NCBI GenBank assembly: GCA_037074765.1
Contig: JBAMDO010000070.1
Location: forward strand, 62,001-126,000
Direction of reading: 5' to 3'
DNA from: Mansonella perstans
Lineage: Eukaryota; Nematoda; Chromadorea; Rhabditida; Onchocercidae
Length of the DNA: 64,000 nucleotides
The translations under genes and the position numbers were made by a program. Under the pieces are notes generated by a model that made no database searches, was not told where the DNA came from, and saw only the letters and a program-made list of their open reading frames with translations. Numbering within the stretch: position 1 is the first letter of the stretch; each line of letters opens with the position of its first letter. Shown here one piece after another: positions 1 through 16,573 of the stretch.

Positions 1-346
1 AGTGCTGGAATTACACAAGGAATTCTTTTTTTTTTTTTTTTGATATTAAATTTGAATCGGATGATGTGGGTTTAAAATGCATGGTATTTGAGGAACAGAA
101 CATTAAAAAAATGCAAAAATATTGGCATTTTTGTAAGGTTAATTTTATTATACAGAAATTTAAATTTTCAAAAATCTTTCTGTAGGAAAAAATGACTTTT
201 GTATTTTTTAGAATTTACAATTTAAGACTTATAATATTTATTTTATGCATAATACAAAGGTACTGCCAAATAATAGGCTAACATGTAAATCTCAATTTCC
301 GTTTTTACGCTTTAATTATAAATTAAAATTTAGAAATTTAAAACAC

Positions 347-4191
<3,845 letters not shown>

Positions 4192-4275
4192 TTCTCCTTT
4201 TCCTCGTCCTTTTATTCCTTCACCGATAATTCTACATGTTAATGCAAATATCTTAAAATTCGAGGAAAAAATCAA

Positions 4276-5955
4276 TAAATCAAATTATTCGCCAACCTTC
4301 GAATACAATTACTAAATGAAAACATTAATGTTACCAATAAACATTATCGTTTTTTAAGATTTTCAATTAATCATTAAAGATAACGTTTCTTAAAAAAGTT
4401 TTCATTATTGTACTTACTTTGATAATTTAATGATTTTATCTTATAGGTTCAGGTGAATGATCGCAATATCATTATGGTAAATAATTAACCATCTAATTTT
4501 ACCATATCTGTTGCTTTGCTACACTTCACATACACCTTTATTATTATGAACAAACATATAATTATTTTAAATTAAAAAAAAAGAAAAAAATAGGCAACAG
4601 AATCAATGGATATTTATAAGAGAGAGAGAGAAAGAAAGAGAGAGAGAGAGAGAGAAGAGAGAAGAGAGAGAATGATATGTATTGAGCGAAGGCCCATTAC
4701 AAAGGACAGTTTGATTAAATAAGCGAAAAGCAAAAAAGGAAGAAGAAGAAAGGAATTGATTGAATAAATATAATGGAATTTGAATGAATGATTGAAAAGG
4801 ATGGAGAGAAGGGAAAATTTAAATTACTTTGAAGAGAAACAGCAGATTATTTTATCAAGTAGATGGCTCTCCCTCTCTCTCTCTCTTTGTTCATTTACTG
4901 ATTAGTTATTTTATTTGTCTCAGGCCTAAATTTGATTTAATCCAATCCTGATATAGTAATATTAATAATTAAAGTAAGTAAGCATGAAGTACTTCACAAA
5001 AGATAAACTGTGACATCACAAATAAAACAAAATCCTTAACTCTTAAAAAAAAATTATATCGAAAATTATAGATTTAATTTTAAATGGAAATGAAAAAAAA
5101 GAATGAGAAATATCCAAAAAAAGATTGAAATTATATAAGAGAGGTAATTGCTACTAAAGTATTTTATTCATTTCTGAAAAAAAAAGGAAAAAGAGCGAGA
5201 AAGAGAATTGATGAGAAAGGAGAGAGTATAGATTTATGATATTTTTTTGAAAAAAGAGAAACATAAGGTGGTTTCGTGATATGAATGAGAATAAAATGAA
5301 AATACAATGAACGAATTTTCGCTCCATTTTTCCCTTTTTCATTTGATAGCTTTGATTTCAGAGTTTTAAAAATAAATTTAAGGAAAAGTAGTGGAATTAA
5401 CTGCTTAATGTTGATTTCTACTACAGCATTTACTACTGCTAATGATGAAGCACTACATATAAGAGGTTTCATTTTGCATTTGTCGGATTGTGTCTTTGAT
5501 GGTGACTATGTGTTATTATACAGACCACTGTGACATTGTTTCGAGCTATTCAAAGATATTATCACAAAAATAGCGATAGATTTCCAGGAAACAATTTCAG
5601 CAAACAACCATGAAACAATTTAATGTTGTTTTTAAGAATAATTAGTTTCACGAAATGTTCCGATTATCTTAAATTTATTTGGTAAATTTAAAAATTTTTA
5701 TTCAGATAAAGAATCAGTAATGCATTTGCATATAATCTAGAATCAGGACAGAAAACGTGAACATTTAAAACGTCAAAAAAGTAATAAGCATGGATAATAG
5801 CGAGAGCGATAGCTTAGAAACGTGGAATTAAAATTGCACAAAAAACTTGAACAATAAAAGTTAAGTAAGAAATAAAGATGCATGAAAAAAGATGAGAAAA
5901 AAAAATCACAAATAGTTCCTTACTTTGTTGATGGTAGCCTTTAGCATTTGTTACT
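4276..5955. other. AT-rich spacer upstream of snt-1
   Basis: No convincing exon was found. It holds simple sequence such as the AG-rich tract near 4620-4671 and a CT-rich tract near 4870-4890. A 102-codon open frame on the minus strand (5164-5472) starts with a hydrophobic stretch but has low-complexity AT-rich codons, so it is not called. Upstream promoter or non-coding 5' exons of snt-1 may lie here. Confidence 0.6.
4620..4671. repeat. GA-rich simple repeat
   Basis: About 50 bases of nearly pure AG/GAGA on the plus strand. Similar purine tracts recur at 23214-23234 and 42540-42573. They could be GAGA-type promoter sequence or simple expansion; nothing here decides which. Confidence 0.8.
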
Positions 5956-6201
5956 CTAGTTTTCTTTGCTGGAATTCAGACGAAGAAAACTAAGGTGTAA
6001 GTCTTGAGTAGCAATACTCTTGACAATTACTAAAGTCTTTTTATCCCTATAGATGAAAAATGCATCCATATTGACTAGTCCACAATCTTTTCCATGCCAG
6101 TTAGCCAAGCTATTTTCTGCTTGCAATATAAAAATGGAAGTGAAAGAGAAGACAGAAAATGAAGTTATCATGAAAAGGCCGTGCAACATTACACTATGCA
6201 T
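5956..6201 (-). CDS. Possible small secreted protein (81 aa)
   Basis: An open frame of 81 codons with a strong TTTCTTAG-type acceptor seven bases upstream of its ATG, as expected for a trans-spliced or spliced first coding exon. The first 28 or so residues are hydrophobic and signal-peptide-like, ending near LQAENS. The rest contains one cysteine and no motif I recognise. The stop falls inside a block that ends at a good donor (AAA|GTAAGG near 5925), so the block might instead be a 5' non-coding exon of snt-1, which lies downstream on the same strand, with this ORF fortuitous. Composition is only weakly coding-like. No function is assigned. Confidence 0.3.
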   Translation of the reverse strand: MHSVMLHGLFMITSFSVFSFTSIFILQAENSLANWHGKDCGLVNMDAFFIYRDKKTLVIVKSIATQDLHLSFLRLNSSKEN

Positions 6202-7119
6202 ATGTCGTCTAAGAAATAAGGCCTAGGCCTTCAAGCAGACTTCGAGAGAATTGACAAAAGTGGGAGGAAAACAGAGAAAAAGTCGAATTTTTATTTTCGA
6301 TTGAAATGAAATGGAGAGGCACAGAAAGTAGTCAAAATATTGCAATTTTTTTTCTTTTATGAGGGAAAACGAGCTTATAAGGCACGGATTTTTCATCGAT
6401 CCATGCAACAAAATTAGAATGAAAAAACAAAACGTTTGTTTGTTCACATTTGGAACTTTTTCTTTTGCCAAGAAAACAAAAACAAAAGAAACTTAACAAA
6501 TTGTTATGGCAGATTGACTGGACAGATTTTCCCTTTCAGTTCTAGTAAGTTCTTGCCAGTGCGAGCTGGGATGTTTTCTGAATCCTCGGCATGTCACAAG
6601 ATAGCATAGTGAATTTTAAGTAAATCAAATATTTGATAGCAAATCAAGTGAATTAAATGCTTGATCGATTGATTGATGATCGATACATAGAAACTCCAAT
6701 AAGATTACAATAACAAATAGAAATGCTTCATTATGCGCTTTTATACCCACTACCATTATTGTAGTTATTATTATTATTATCATTATTGTTATTATTGCGA
6801 AAATACAATTTAAGTTTTGTAAGTACTTGCTAAGTGTAAGCAACGCATAGGTTATAAAATATCAAGCAATCTTTTTAGCAGTAGTTAAAAAGCGCAAACA
6901 AAATGATAAAGAAATAATTCGGACAGATAAGCAAAGTTCAAAAGTAGGTCTGTCTTCTCATTACTTCTCTGTACTATTCATTAATTCTTAAGAGTTCTGA
7001 AAACTAACTAAAGAAGATTAAACTTCAGATAAATAAAATTCACACGAAGATTATAGCCTCAATAAAATGTACAATGATTAATTTATGACTGCACATGTAT
7101 GCGTAACGATACTCAGTTA
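6202..7119. other. AT-rich spacer, no gene seen
   Basis: Only short AT-rich open frames occur on either strand, with no splice-bounded coding blocks. An ATT/TTA trinucleotide run lies near 6765-6795. Confidence 0.5.
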
Positions 7120-7549
7120 GGATGATTTGCGAAAACGAAACTATAATCCCCGATGATCCGCGAAAACCATGACGTTATTCACAGGGACGAAACTATGGTA
7201 AATAAAAAACGAATGGAAAAACAATTTTTTATTTTTGAAAAAAAAAACTTCTTTGCTACAAATGAAAAAGAAATGAAAAAGCTTAAATTTTCCCTTTTTG
7301 AGAAGAGATTAAAAAACGCTGTTCTATATTAAGTATTATTAGTTAAAATATGTCTAAATAAATAATTCAAGCTTATCTAAATTTATTTTTATTCCTGAAG
7401 CTCCTTAGAGCAATTTACTGTCATTATATATTTATAAGAAATCAATTCTTTCTACGTGAAATCAAGTAAAATCAACAAATCAAATCATTATCATCAACGC
7501 ATGTTTCGATTACGTGAAACGTTTACGTCATGGTTTTCGCAAATCATCC
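7120..7549. mobile_element. MITE-like inverted-repeat element
   Basis: A 430-bp AT-rich block bounded by inverted repeats. The left end carries GGATGATTTGCGAAAAC (7120-7136). The right end is its perfect inverse complement (7533-7549). A longer imperfect arm of 27 bases at 7151-7177 pairs with 7523-7549, with three mismatches. The interior has no coding frame. That is the structure expected of a non-autonomous foldback or MITE DNA element. I saw no target-site duplication at the ends (GTTA on the left, CGGT on the right), so the exact boundaries or the transposon class are unsure. Confidence 0.5.
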
Positions 7550-8389
7550 CGGTTGGAAGACATTGGCGTAGGAGCTATCATGACTAGTAATTAAGTGTCA
7601 TAAGTAAATGAAAAGGGTAAAAAAAGTTTGTAACAATAAATGGAAAATGTGATGCAAATAAGCTCTGAAAAAGTATGAAATTTATAAACACTGATATTTT
7701 TACTTGTTATAATCTTGTTCCGGATAATAAGAATAAGGAAGAGCTTGGACAGCTGCGAGAATGCTCATTGTTCATAAGTGACACAATATAAAGAACATAT
7801 GAAATTAACAAATATTATAATTTATAGTTTGAAATAAATAGTAAAAAGGATGAAACATCTGCCATGCTTGATTTTATCACACAGGTATAACAAAGATTAT
7901 CGTTCCCATCTGATAAGCTTTTAAATGAAACAAATCGAAAGCTTCAATACATTTATTTCTAGTGTAATATTTTCACTATTGAATAAAATTGTCAACGAAG
8001 CTGATACATATGGCCTTTTTTGTCAAAAGAAAAAACAATAAATTATCGAAGTAAATTTAACATTTACGAATTAATTATTTACTCGCTAATGCAACTATTT
8101 TATCTGAATGTGAAAATTTCTTCAAAAAATCTTTCGAAATTAAACAAAAATTGTTGATTTTTGAAATTTTTAAAAACTTTGTATCAATTTTAAATGAAAT
8201 TTTAAAAGAAAAGATAAATATTCAAGGAAATGTTTAAGTTGTTCTGGGAAAAGAAAAAACCCTAGCATGATGCTTTACATACTCATTAGCTGAGATCTCG
8301 CAATCAAGCACTAGGCATTTGTGCATTTAGACATCAGGCTTTACTCTCAGGGATATGATAGGAAGCATAAAATCAGCATAATTCTTGGT
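7550..8389. other. AT-rich spacer, no gene seen
   Basis: No splice-bounded coding block or long frame on either strand. Confidence 0.5.
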
Positions 8390-8625
8390 CGAGCTGTAAA
8401 GTATTTCCATCATTACCATCATGATAGAACTCCAGTACTGGATCAACGTTTGCGGTTTGTGGTTTCATGACTTTTCAGTAAGAAATGGCCTTGGCCATCA
8501 TTATCTATTGTAACCTCATCCATAAATTCGTCGTATAACCTAAAATTTGCAATGAGTTTTTCTTGGAAAGAAAGGAGTTTACCTTGGCGTTCTAAAGTTA
8601 TAAAAATAAAAAATGGAATCCTCAT
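8390..8625 (-). pseudogene. Transthyretin-like (TTR) family relic
   Basis: The minus strand encodes two adjacent blocks that line up in order with the nematode TTR-like family. The first, from about 8592 down to 8470, reads RQGKLLS, then RLYDEFMDE, then GHFLLKSHE. The second, from about 8447, reads NVDPVLEFYHDGNDG, matching the family pattern IDPxLxIYHDCND. They lie in different frames, with no room for an intron between them. The cysteine of the YHDCND motif is glycine, the first-strand cysteine is missing, and stop codons follow. I therefore read it as a degraded copy, related to the intact TTR gene at 18794-20062. A divergent gene with an unseen tiny intron is possible but less likely. Confidence 0.45.
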
Positions 8626-8811
8626 TTATTGGAAACAATTCGAATACAAGATTAATAAAACGGTAATTTGTTCTATGTGTATCAAGCCAAGAATTATAAC
8701 ATGGAATTTTCAGGATAAACTGTTTAATTCTGATAAGAACTGGATTTTTTTTCTTTCTTGCTGGAACTGGAACTATTCTATCGATAAATGCAGGATAAGA
8801 AGAAAAAAGTG

Positions 8812-11280
8812 AATTAAGTCATAAAGCCAAGACAAAAGTTTGTCAAAGTTCCAATTTATTAACTTTACACAGCAATTCCAACATAAACTTTATCACAAAG
8901 CTATAGATCTAAAAATATACATTTAAAAAAGTAATCTGAAAAATACGATTAGAACTTTGAAGGGAATATTCGTCTCGTCTCGTAACTCTTCATAACCTTG
9001 GCAGTCATTGTAAAGTATTATTTTGACAATAACATTTGCTTTATCGTTCTACGTTATCATGACCTTAATACGGATCGAAAAGCAAATTGTAAGAAAAAAG
9101 TGAAAATACCAAATAATGATTGTTTCATTTTCAATTTCTGACACTTCTTTTAGATTTTCCATTAGAACAAAAATTTCTAATTAATTTAAAAAAATATTTG
9201 TGTGACTTCGAGCAGATATATTTCGTCCCAGCTATATCAAATTGTTTCAAATGATACCTTATAGAAAGGACAAATATCAGAGAAATGTATCAAGACTTAT
9301 CTCCCTTAAAATTATCCAAAAGTTAAAATTTATCAAAGATGAATTACTCTCTCAGGAATTATTAAAATTGTGCAATTTTCATCAAACTTTAATTTATCTC
9401 TCTTCAATCGATCCTCTCCAATCGATTATTGCTACTGCATATTGTAGCAGCATGATAAATAAGGAAATGAAAAGACCGAAATTTTTGAAATAGAAAAGTT
9501 CGTTATTGGAATTATTTGAATTGGTTTGAAAAAGTGCAATACTTTTAGGATTTTATCGCAGTAATAACAATAATAAAATGAATCTGCTATGGAGTGTAGA
9601 ATTATTTACGGATGAAGTGGTGATAATGGAAATTTGTCACTTTTTTGCGATCGTAATTTGTTAAAAATTTATGATTTCACTTCTTGCTACATCCTTTGAA
9701 TTTGTTTGTTTCTTTTTTATCTCCAAAGCTTGCAAAGGCTTTTCTACAAATAGCAGTTGTATCAGCAGAAATACTGAAATGATCGTTTGGCATTTTTTAA
9801 ATTAATTAATTTTTTTAAAACAATAAAATGTTAAAGTGTAAACTGCATCATTGTTTATTCTGAATAGAATAAAGTATGGAATTTTTTTTACATTTCTGTT
9901 TGACAGAACATGAGAAAATGTGAATAATTCTTCGATAACATTATCCAGAAATTAATTATTCTAAAAATAGGATAAATAGGAAATAGAAGAATACTTTGAA
10001 AGATCGAAATATAAAATCAGTGAGCTACAGCAAATAACATAGTTTCAAAGAAAGCAAATGTGCACCTACAAATATTACTGCAAATTTAGAAAGCATTGTA
10101 TAAATCGTGATTAATTTCTATCCGGAAATGCTTTTAAGTCTTATTGTACAATGCTATTCAGAATAACTACAAAATACGGTTAACTGGTTAATCGGTTAAC
10201 CGCAATCTAGCGGTAGCAGATTTAAATAAACTTGAACAATCTCTGTACTGGCTATAGAATTGAATAACTTCTTAAAATTTCCAGTTTTTTTAAACCAGCT
10301 ACTTTTTTGTGTGTACACCTGTCATTAGGAAAGTTTTTTAAAATAAATGCTCCTAATGACAACAACAATAGAGTTGAAAAGTGAAGTAAAAATTGAATAA
10401 ATTAACAAATGCCGTCAATCCGAATGTCGGCTGTCAATAATACAGAAAATTTAATAAAAATATATATAAGATTATATATACATATAAGATTTAATAAATA
10501 TATATATATATTGTTGATAAAAATATAAGATACGGCGACGAGGAAAGTCACCGATAGTTCATTTCATTTCACTTAAAAAAACCACAGAAGAAGAGAAATA
10601 ATGAGCAGGTGAAATGAAGGGAAAGATGGGAAAAATGAAAGCGAAGAACTTAACACTGGTTTCGAAATTGTTTTCCGGTTTCCCAATTCTTCTCAGGGCT
10701 TTTTTTGTCGTCAGATAAATCAGATATATGCAGAATAAAAAGAGATTATCGCAGCAAAATTACTGGTACGAATACAAACTTCGTCCTCATACTTATTTTG
10801 CTTTGTCGTTTGTTGCAAATCTGTAAAATGCAAAAATCAGTGAAATATTATGCGAAAATCGAATTCATTTAAAAAAGTTAAAGTTTCACTTTTTTTTGTC
10901 GCAAGTCTACCAAAATTTAATTAGCTTGTTTCGAGCAAGTTCGATTCTTATCTGATTACCCTAAATTCAAAATAGTTTTAATGGTTTTTAAGCAGAAATC
11001 AGAATCAACTTTTCTTATAGTGCTGTATTCAATCATCTCAAACTATTTGATGCATAAAATAAAATCTAGAGGACAATCATTAATGGCTTAAATTAATTGA
11101 GCTCAATAGATTACTAAACTTCATTTTTGTTCTTACTACTTTATCAAGTACTCATTGGAAGTAAAAAGATAAGAAAGATTTCATTTTAATGTCAATACGA
11201 TCACAATGATAAGAAACGTATTATCGATTAAATATCCATTAAAATCCATACATCAATAAATAATTGAGCCAGGATAAATT
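8812..11280. other. Spacer with no supported gene
   Basis: AT-rich sequence with short open frames. The longest plus-strand frame (9242-9493, 83 codons) has some coding character (YRKDKYQRN, IDPLQSI) but no recognised motif or good splice context. A (TA)n-rich stretch lies at about 10455-10515. Confidence 0.45.
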
Positions 11281-11286
11281 TAAAAT

Positions 11287-11292
11287 TTTATT
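11287..11292 (-). terminator. Candidate poly(A) signal AATAAA
   Basis: AATAAA on the minus strand, about 50 bases past the stop codon of the gene ending at 11344. The spacing suits a short nematode 3' UTR and supports that gene's 3' end. Confidence 0.5.
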
Positions 11293-11343
11293 TCTGAGAC
11301 CTTATTTTGATAAGTATTTTACAACTTACTGTTTAGTTGTCTT

Positions 11344-14300
11344 TCAATCAGTGTAAGATTCCTCATCTTTATTCTTTGCATCGGGTTCGATTGCTTTGTC
11401 CACAGTATTTGTTACTTTGTTAATAAAAACAGAGTTCTTTGAATCAATATTAGGCAGTATTGTTAACATTGTCGATTTCCGATCTTGATCTTGTGGAAGA
11501 ATCGGTTTCATGACAGCACCAATTATGGATGAAGTCTCGGATGAATCTGCAAAGCAGTTACATGTAGCTACGATCAATAAATGACGATTGCAACAACAAA
11601 ACGATAAACGTCGTAAGTATCAAAGTGAACAAATAAAACTCTTCTTTTTAATGTTAAAGGTCGTTATGTCCATCTATTTTATCAATTTGAACGCTTTTAT
11701 TGCAGATAATTTTAACATTCAATTCTTCTCTATTCCTTCTTTCCTCATAAAAAAGGGATGTAATCGTTGTTAGGCACGTTAGGAACGAACCATTCATACG
11801 TTCGTCATGCATGCTTTCAATACCATCATCAAAAGGTCTTGATATACTTTCTATGAGTAAATTAATTAGCAAATTACACCACATCTCATTCGGTCCTTTC
11901 ATATTCTCCACTCTTCCATTAATGATTCGGCGTCCGTCTATAAAATAACAATTTATGTCTCATTCATTCATAAAATATTGACATAATGTAATTAAATTTG
12001 ATGACAATATTGATATCAAAATTATCTCATATTGCTAATTTTACAAGCAATTTAGTTTAATGTTCTTTTTTTTTAATGACTCAGCATATTTAAACTGCAA
12101 CTATTAAGTGATTTCATATTTAATGTAAAGTTGAAAGCATTCATTTTCGAATTATTCTTTCTTCATAGGTTGCGAACGAAAAGGGTGATAAATACTCAAA
12201 AAAAAAAAAAAAAAAGAAAAAATTGATTCAATCCTAATCATTTGAAAAATTCTAGAACAAATAAAATATTAACCATTGGTGTATGAAATCGTTGGTTTAT
12301 TTCTGTGCTGTTTAAGAAATGCAAAATTACTACGAGTGGTCTTGGGTTGTGCATAGAAATCAATGCATTCACAGGGTAAATTTACCAAACCCAACATTTC
12401 AGTTGATCGATTTGATCAAGATATAAAATCAATTCCTGAAATGTATCCTTTGAAACATCATAAAATGCTCATTAAGAATCGTACAATTTATTAGCATCAA
12501 AAATTTTAATAATTTTAAAAAGGATATTTTAAAATATATGAGTTATCAATTACTAAAAATTAAATATCCTGAAAGATATTAATAACACTAAGAAGAAATC
12601 GTTTAAAAATTTCCTTTTTACTTATAAGGCTATCATTACCAGCCATAAGTAAGGCAAACGAACAGTAATGGAAGTAACAACAATAATTACGATTATAATA
12701 AGAGTAGTTGAAGTATTATTACAAAAGTGTGAAAAAAATGACAACAATTGTGCTATGTGCGCGACACACAACTCCTCTAACCGATCTTGTGTTTTCACCT
12801 TTTTATAGTGCAATAAAAATTTGTGGATGAAAAATGAAGATTGGTTAGAGGAACTAGAATAACCCTTTTTTGCTGGTTCAATTTTTTTTGTGAAATCTTT
12901 AGAATGCATTTTTCTCTTGCTTTTTTCATTCATCGCTCTGAATTAACCGAATTTGTTAAAATTAGATGTAAGTGTCACATATGGGCAGAGTAATGACATA
13001 TACAGTACTCATCCATATCATATTTCCTGATCAATATGATTCAACCGAAATTGAACACTGAAAATGGTGATCGAAAAGAAATAGAAAAAAAGAATATTCC
13101 AACTCTTTACACCTTCTATTAAACACCTACTATACATTCATTGATTGAAAATGTCATTACTTAAACTATTCATTAAAATGCCACACCAATCATTTCAAAT
13201 GTTAATTCGTTAATTTAAAAAAATTTTTTCTTTTCAATCTTGTCAAAAAAAGCAAATTTTCGTTCATTTTAACGGGAAAAAAAATTTTCAAATGAGCAAG
13301 TATTATTATCTCTCTGCCTGTCAAATCTTTCCATCGTATTAACGTTTTTATTCTTCCTTCTTTTACTTTGTATTACAATGAAATTGGCTAACTTTTATTT
13401 TTGTTTTCAAAAAAAATCTTCCCAAACATAATTAAATTTATTAACGTAAAAAATTCAAATATTTGTCGAATGGGCTAATTTACATTAACATCAAATTTTG
13501 AACAGATTAACAATTTTAACGTACAATTGATTTAAAGAAGCAAATAATTTCAACACTCTCGACCTGCATGAATGAGTGAAAAATGTATTGTAAAGTATTT
13601 GCAATCTCTATTCGACCGCACCACTGAAAACAAAACCGTTCAAAAATAGAAAAACAAATTGATTTACCTGGTTTATATCTGTATGAGAAATTCGCTCATT
13701 CATCATTTATAAAAACTGGGCAACAACTGAATCATTTATAAAAACTTGCTTGAATCTTAAACTAAGGGAATTTCTCTTCACCCCTTTGTAATGGAAATAA
13801 AAGTACAGCTTTTTACGACAATTAATCATATGTTTCCTTGTTTAATCGTTGCAGTGTGAAAGAGTCCTTTTGCAAAAGAGAACTTTAATTTCAATTTTTG
13901 CAAAGATGTCACTGATTTTATGGACATTTATATCTGTGCCATTACGAAAGCCATATTTCATTCTAATAAAACAAGCAAAATAGTCAAAAGATTAGAAAAA
14001 AGCAAAAAATTATTCGAAGTAATTGCAAACTACTGCAAATGACAACGGAATAAGATATAGATGTTAATAATAAATAAATTTCATTCGTTGTACCAACTGA
14101 TACGTTTGCAAAGGGATAATCATCTGGAATTAAAAAATTCTCCACCGAAGATGACGCTTTAAGAATCTTCCAATAAAATGAGTATTCAATTGAAGCAAAA
14201 TAATGCTATATATCTATATTATAACGAGAAGTCCAAATTTGATTTTATTAAAAAATGTAATAATACCAAAAATAGACAAAATAGTTACATAAACTCCTGG

Positions 14301-16573
14301 ATATGAAGTACAAGATTCCCCCTTCCTAGAGACATAAAAACAAGTATTAAAATTATAATCAAATAATAGAAATAATAAAATTAAAAATACTCTCAATTAA
14401 ATTTGATGAACCACTGCTTTGCAAATTCATTTAAATAAAATACGAATTTCAAATTCAATCATAAATTTTGAAAATTACACATTTTATACACTTGCCATAT
14501 TCTCAAAAACTTCAATTTCAATATAATATTAATGGTGCAAAAGCACTAATTGATTTTTTTTTTTGCAAAAGCCATAATATCAATAGAAAGGCATCTCATT
14601 TATGAGCTCATATAATCACAATGATATTCTTATGTCTTCATTCCAAGTGCAAATTTTAACAACATTATCATTTTTTTCCCCGAATAATTTCACATTTATG
14701 TTTAAAAATTGCAAAAATCTAGATTTATTTTGAGCTTGCTTTATTTTGTGCTATTTTCATGCCTAATTTCAAAAAAACCCTAATTAGTACCAACTTTTCC
14801 TATAATGGGATAGTCCTTTTCATACCCCAACCAAACAAACAATAACATCGTAACTCAGCGACACGCATTGTTTTAGCAAACCATGTAGAATCCATAATTG
14901 GCTTGCTATTTCGCAGGTATCACGATGAAGATGGCAGTAGCGTACCGCTCTGGACGTTGTGAAAACATTTCTTCCCATGTCATAGAAGTGCTGATTAGTG
15001 TCCGTTAATGCATTAATTGCTTTCTAGTTTCATAGGCCAGTATTTTACTTTTTTAGGCTTTTTTCTTGTAGGCCAGTAACATTTCCGATATGTTTCATCT
15101 TAAAGAATCATGATATTCCTTCCATTCATCATTTCGATCCATTCGTCTAAATTTCCTTTCATACTCCATAAATTTACACATATCGTCATGCATTATACGC
15201 CAACACTGTCCCAAACCTATTCTTGGCTTCTTTTCATATTTTTGGCTAATTTTAGAACCATTTAACTATTGCTGCTAAACATGTTTATATTGGATGTTTT
15301 GTTTATGACTTGAAAAAAAAGTGAAAAGAATCATGAAATGTATAGTGAAACGATTTTGAGTGGAAAATTTGAGGTCTCATTAATTAAAATTGCAAAAAAA
15401 GAAAAATTCAGTTGAGTTTACGGGAATAGAATTCATTCACTGAACCGATTGTCGCCGATATCCATTTATGCTTACTGAATGAATTACGGCAATGTCTCAG
15501 AAATATTAAAAAGTGGCAATATGACTTGACCTCGAATAAACCTCAAAACAAATAAGCCTCTAATTCATTTTTATATCTTCTAACTATAATAGGTTATAAT
15601 TTGGCACTTTTTTTGAAGTTTGAATTTGATCTGATTTACTGGAAAAAATTTAAAACTTTTTTGAATGCAGAAATATTCGACTACCTTGCATGTATTTAAT
15701 TCTCATTCCAGCACACGTCAGATCCGTTGGCTCATCCAAACTGGAATTAGCTGATATACCTACATAACTACAGAACGCTGTTTCTTTGATATATCTGAAA
15801 TTATTTACAGAATTGTTTCAGATAGAAAATGGATGATAATATTTACTAAATTTGGAAATTTCGTTGAAATGCATAACTTCAGTGATGAATAAATGCGAGA
15901 ATGTGAATAAGTGTCTCCGTGACGATATAGTAAGATTCGGTTTTAAAAAAAAAGCGAAGGTGCGGAAGTAAATTTGCCGGTTTATGAATTCCGTTTCGTT
16001 TCTGTCATAATTTTTTGTGCTATAAATGTCGGAAAATTTCCAAATTATAGTGCAATTTCCAGTATCAATTATTTCAAATTAAAATGCTTATGAAACATTT
16101 GATTTGATAAATCCTTTGTCCAAAATTATATAACTTCAGCACATTGCAAGAAACCTCTCACTTATAACAAAGTCAATTTATGTCTGAATATTGTAACCTT
16201 TGTCTTTAATGCCCTATATGTGATTGTCAAGAAAAATAAAAAAGTCATCCTTTGCTTAATGTTCAAAGGTCATGTTGAAATATTGTAAGCCAAAGTCACT
16301 TATGTCCGTTAAAAGGTGGCATCTACCCAAAATGAATCCTTTGCCATCAATCCTTTACATCATCTCTCAGCTTCCTTTTGCTCTTCATTTTTGTTCTTTT
16401 TTTTTCATCATCATTTTGATTAAAGCACTCTCGATAATTCTCCCTACCGTTTCCCTCATTTTTGGTTATCGTTATTTTGTATTGGATAGCACCGTTGTAT
16501 TATTACTTGTGCAATAAAGTTTTATCAACCCAAGTCCGAGTCGAGACTGAGACATTATCAACACAAAATCCTC
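11344..16573 (-). CDS. Unrecognised multi-exon gene, 5' end unresolved
   Basis: Four exons were assembled by phase: 16573-16507 (GFCVDNVSVS...), 15794-15685 (YIKETAFCSYVG...), 11937-11791 (GRRIINGRVENMKG...) and 11546-11344 (SSETSSIIGAVMKP..., ending ESYTD and a stop). The joins give lone-base codons that work (AA|A, G|AC, G|AT) and about 175 residues without a stop. Acceptors are mostly good (TTTCAG, TTATAG, TTTGCAG). The first half has four spaced cysteines (FCVD, FCSY, LTCAG, MWCN), suggesting a secreted or extracellular part; the C-terminal part is polar and low in cysteine. I do not recognise the family. The 3.7-kb intron between 15685 and 11937 is unusually long for this region. An upstream exon is needed (entry is phase 1); a weak candidate lies at 17006-16940. 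Each exon is fairly secure, their linkage less so. Confidence 0.5.
14862..15000. other. GC-richer island open on both strands
   Basis: About 140 bases with clearly higher GC than the flanks, inside the long intron of the gene above. On the minus strand an open frame of more than 60 codons runs through it (contains HFYDMGRNV and RYCHLHRDTC). On the plus strand a TTTCGCAG acceptor is followed by ATG AAG ATG GCA and 27 codons. Neither frame fits the flanking exon phases. It could be an alternative exon, a small separate gene, a non-coding RNA or a conserved element. Confidence 0.3.
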
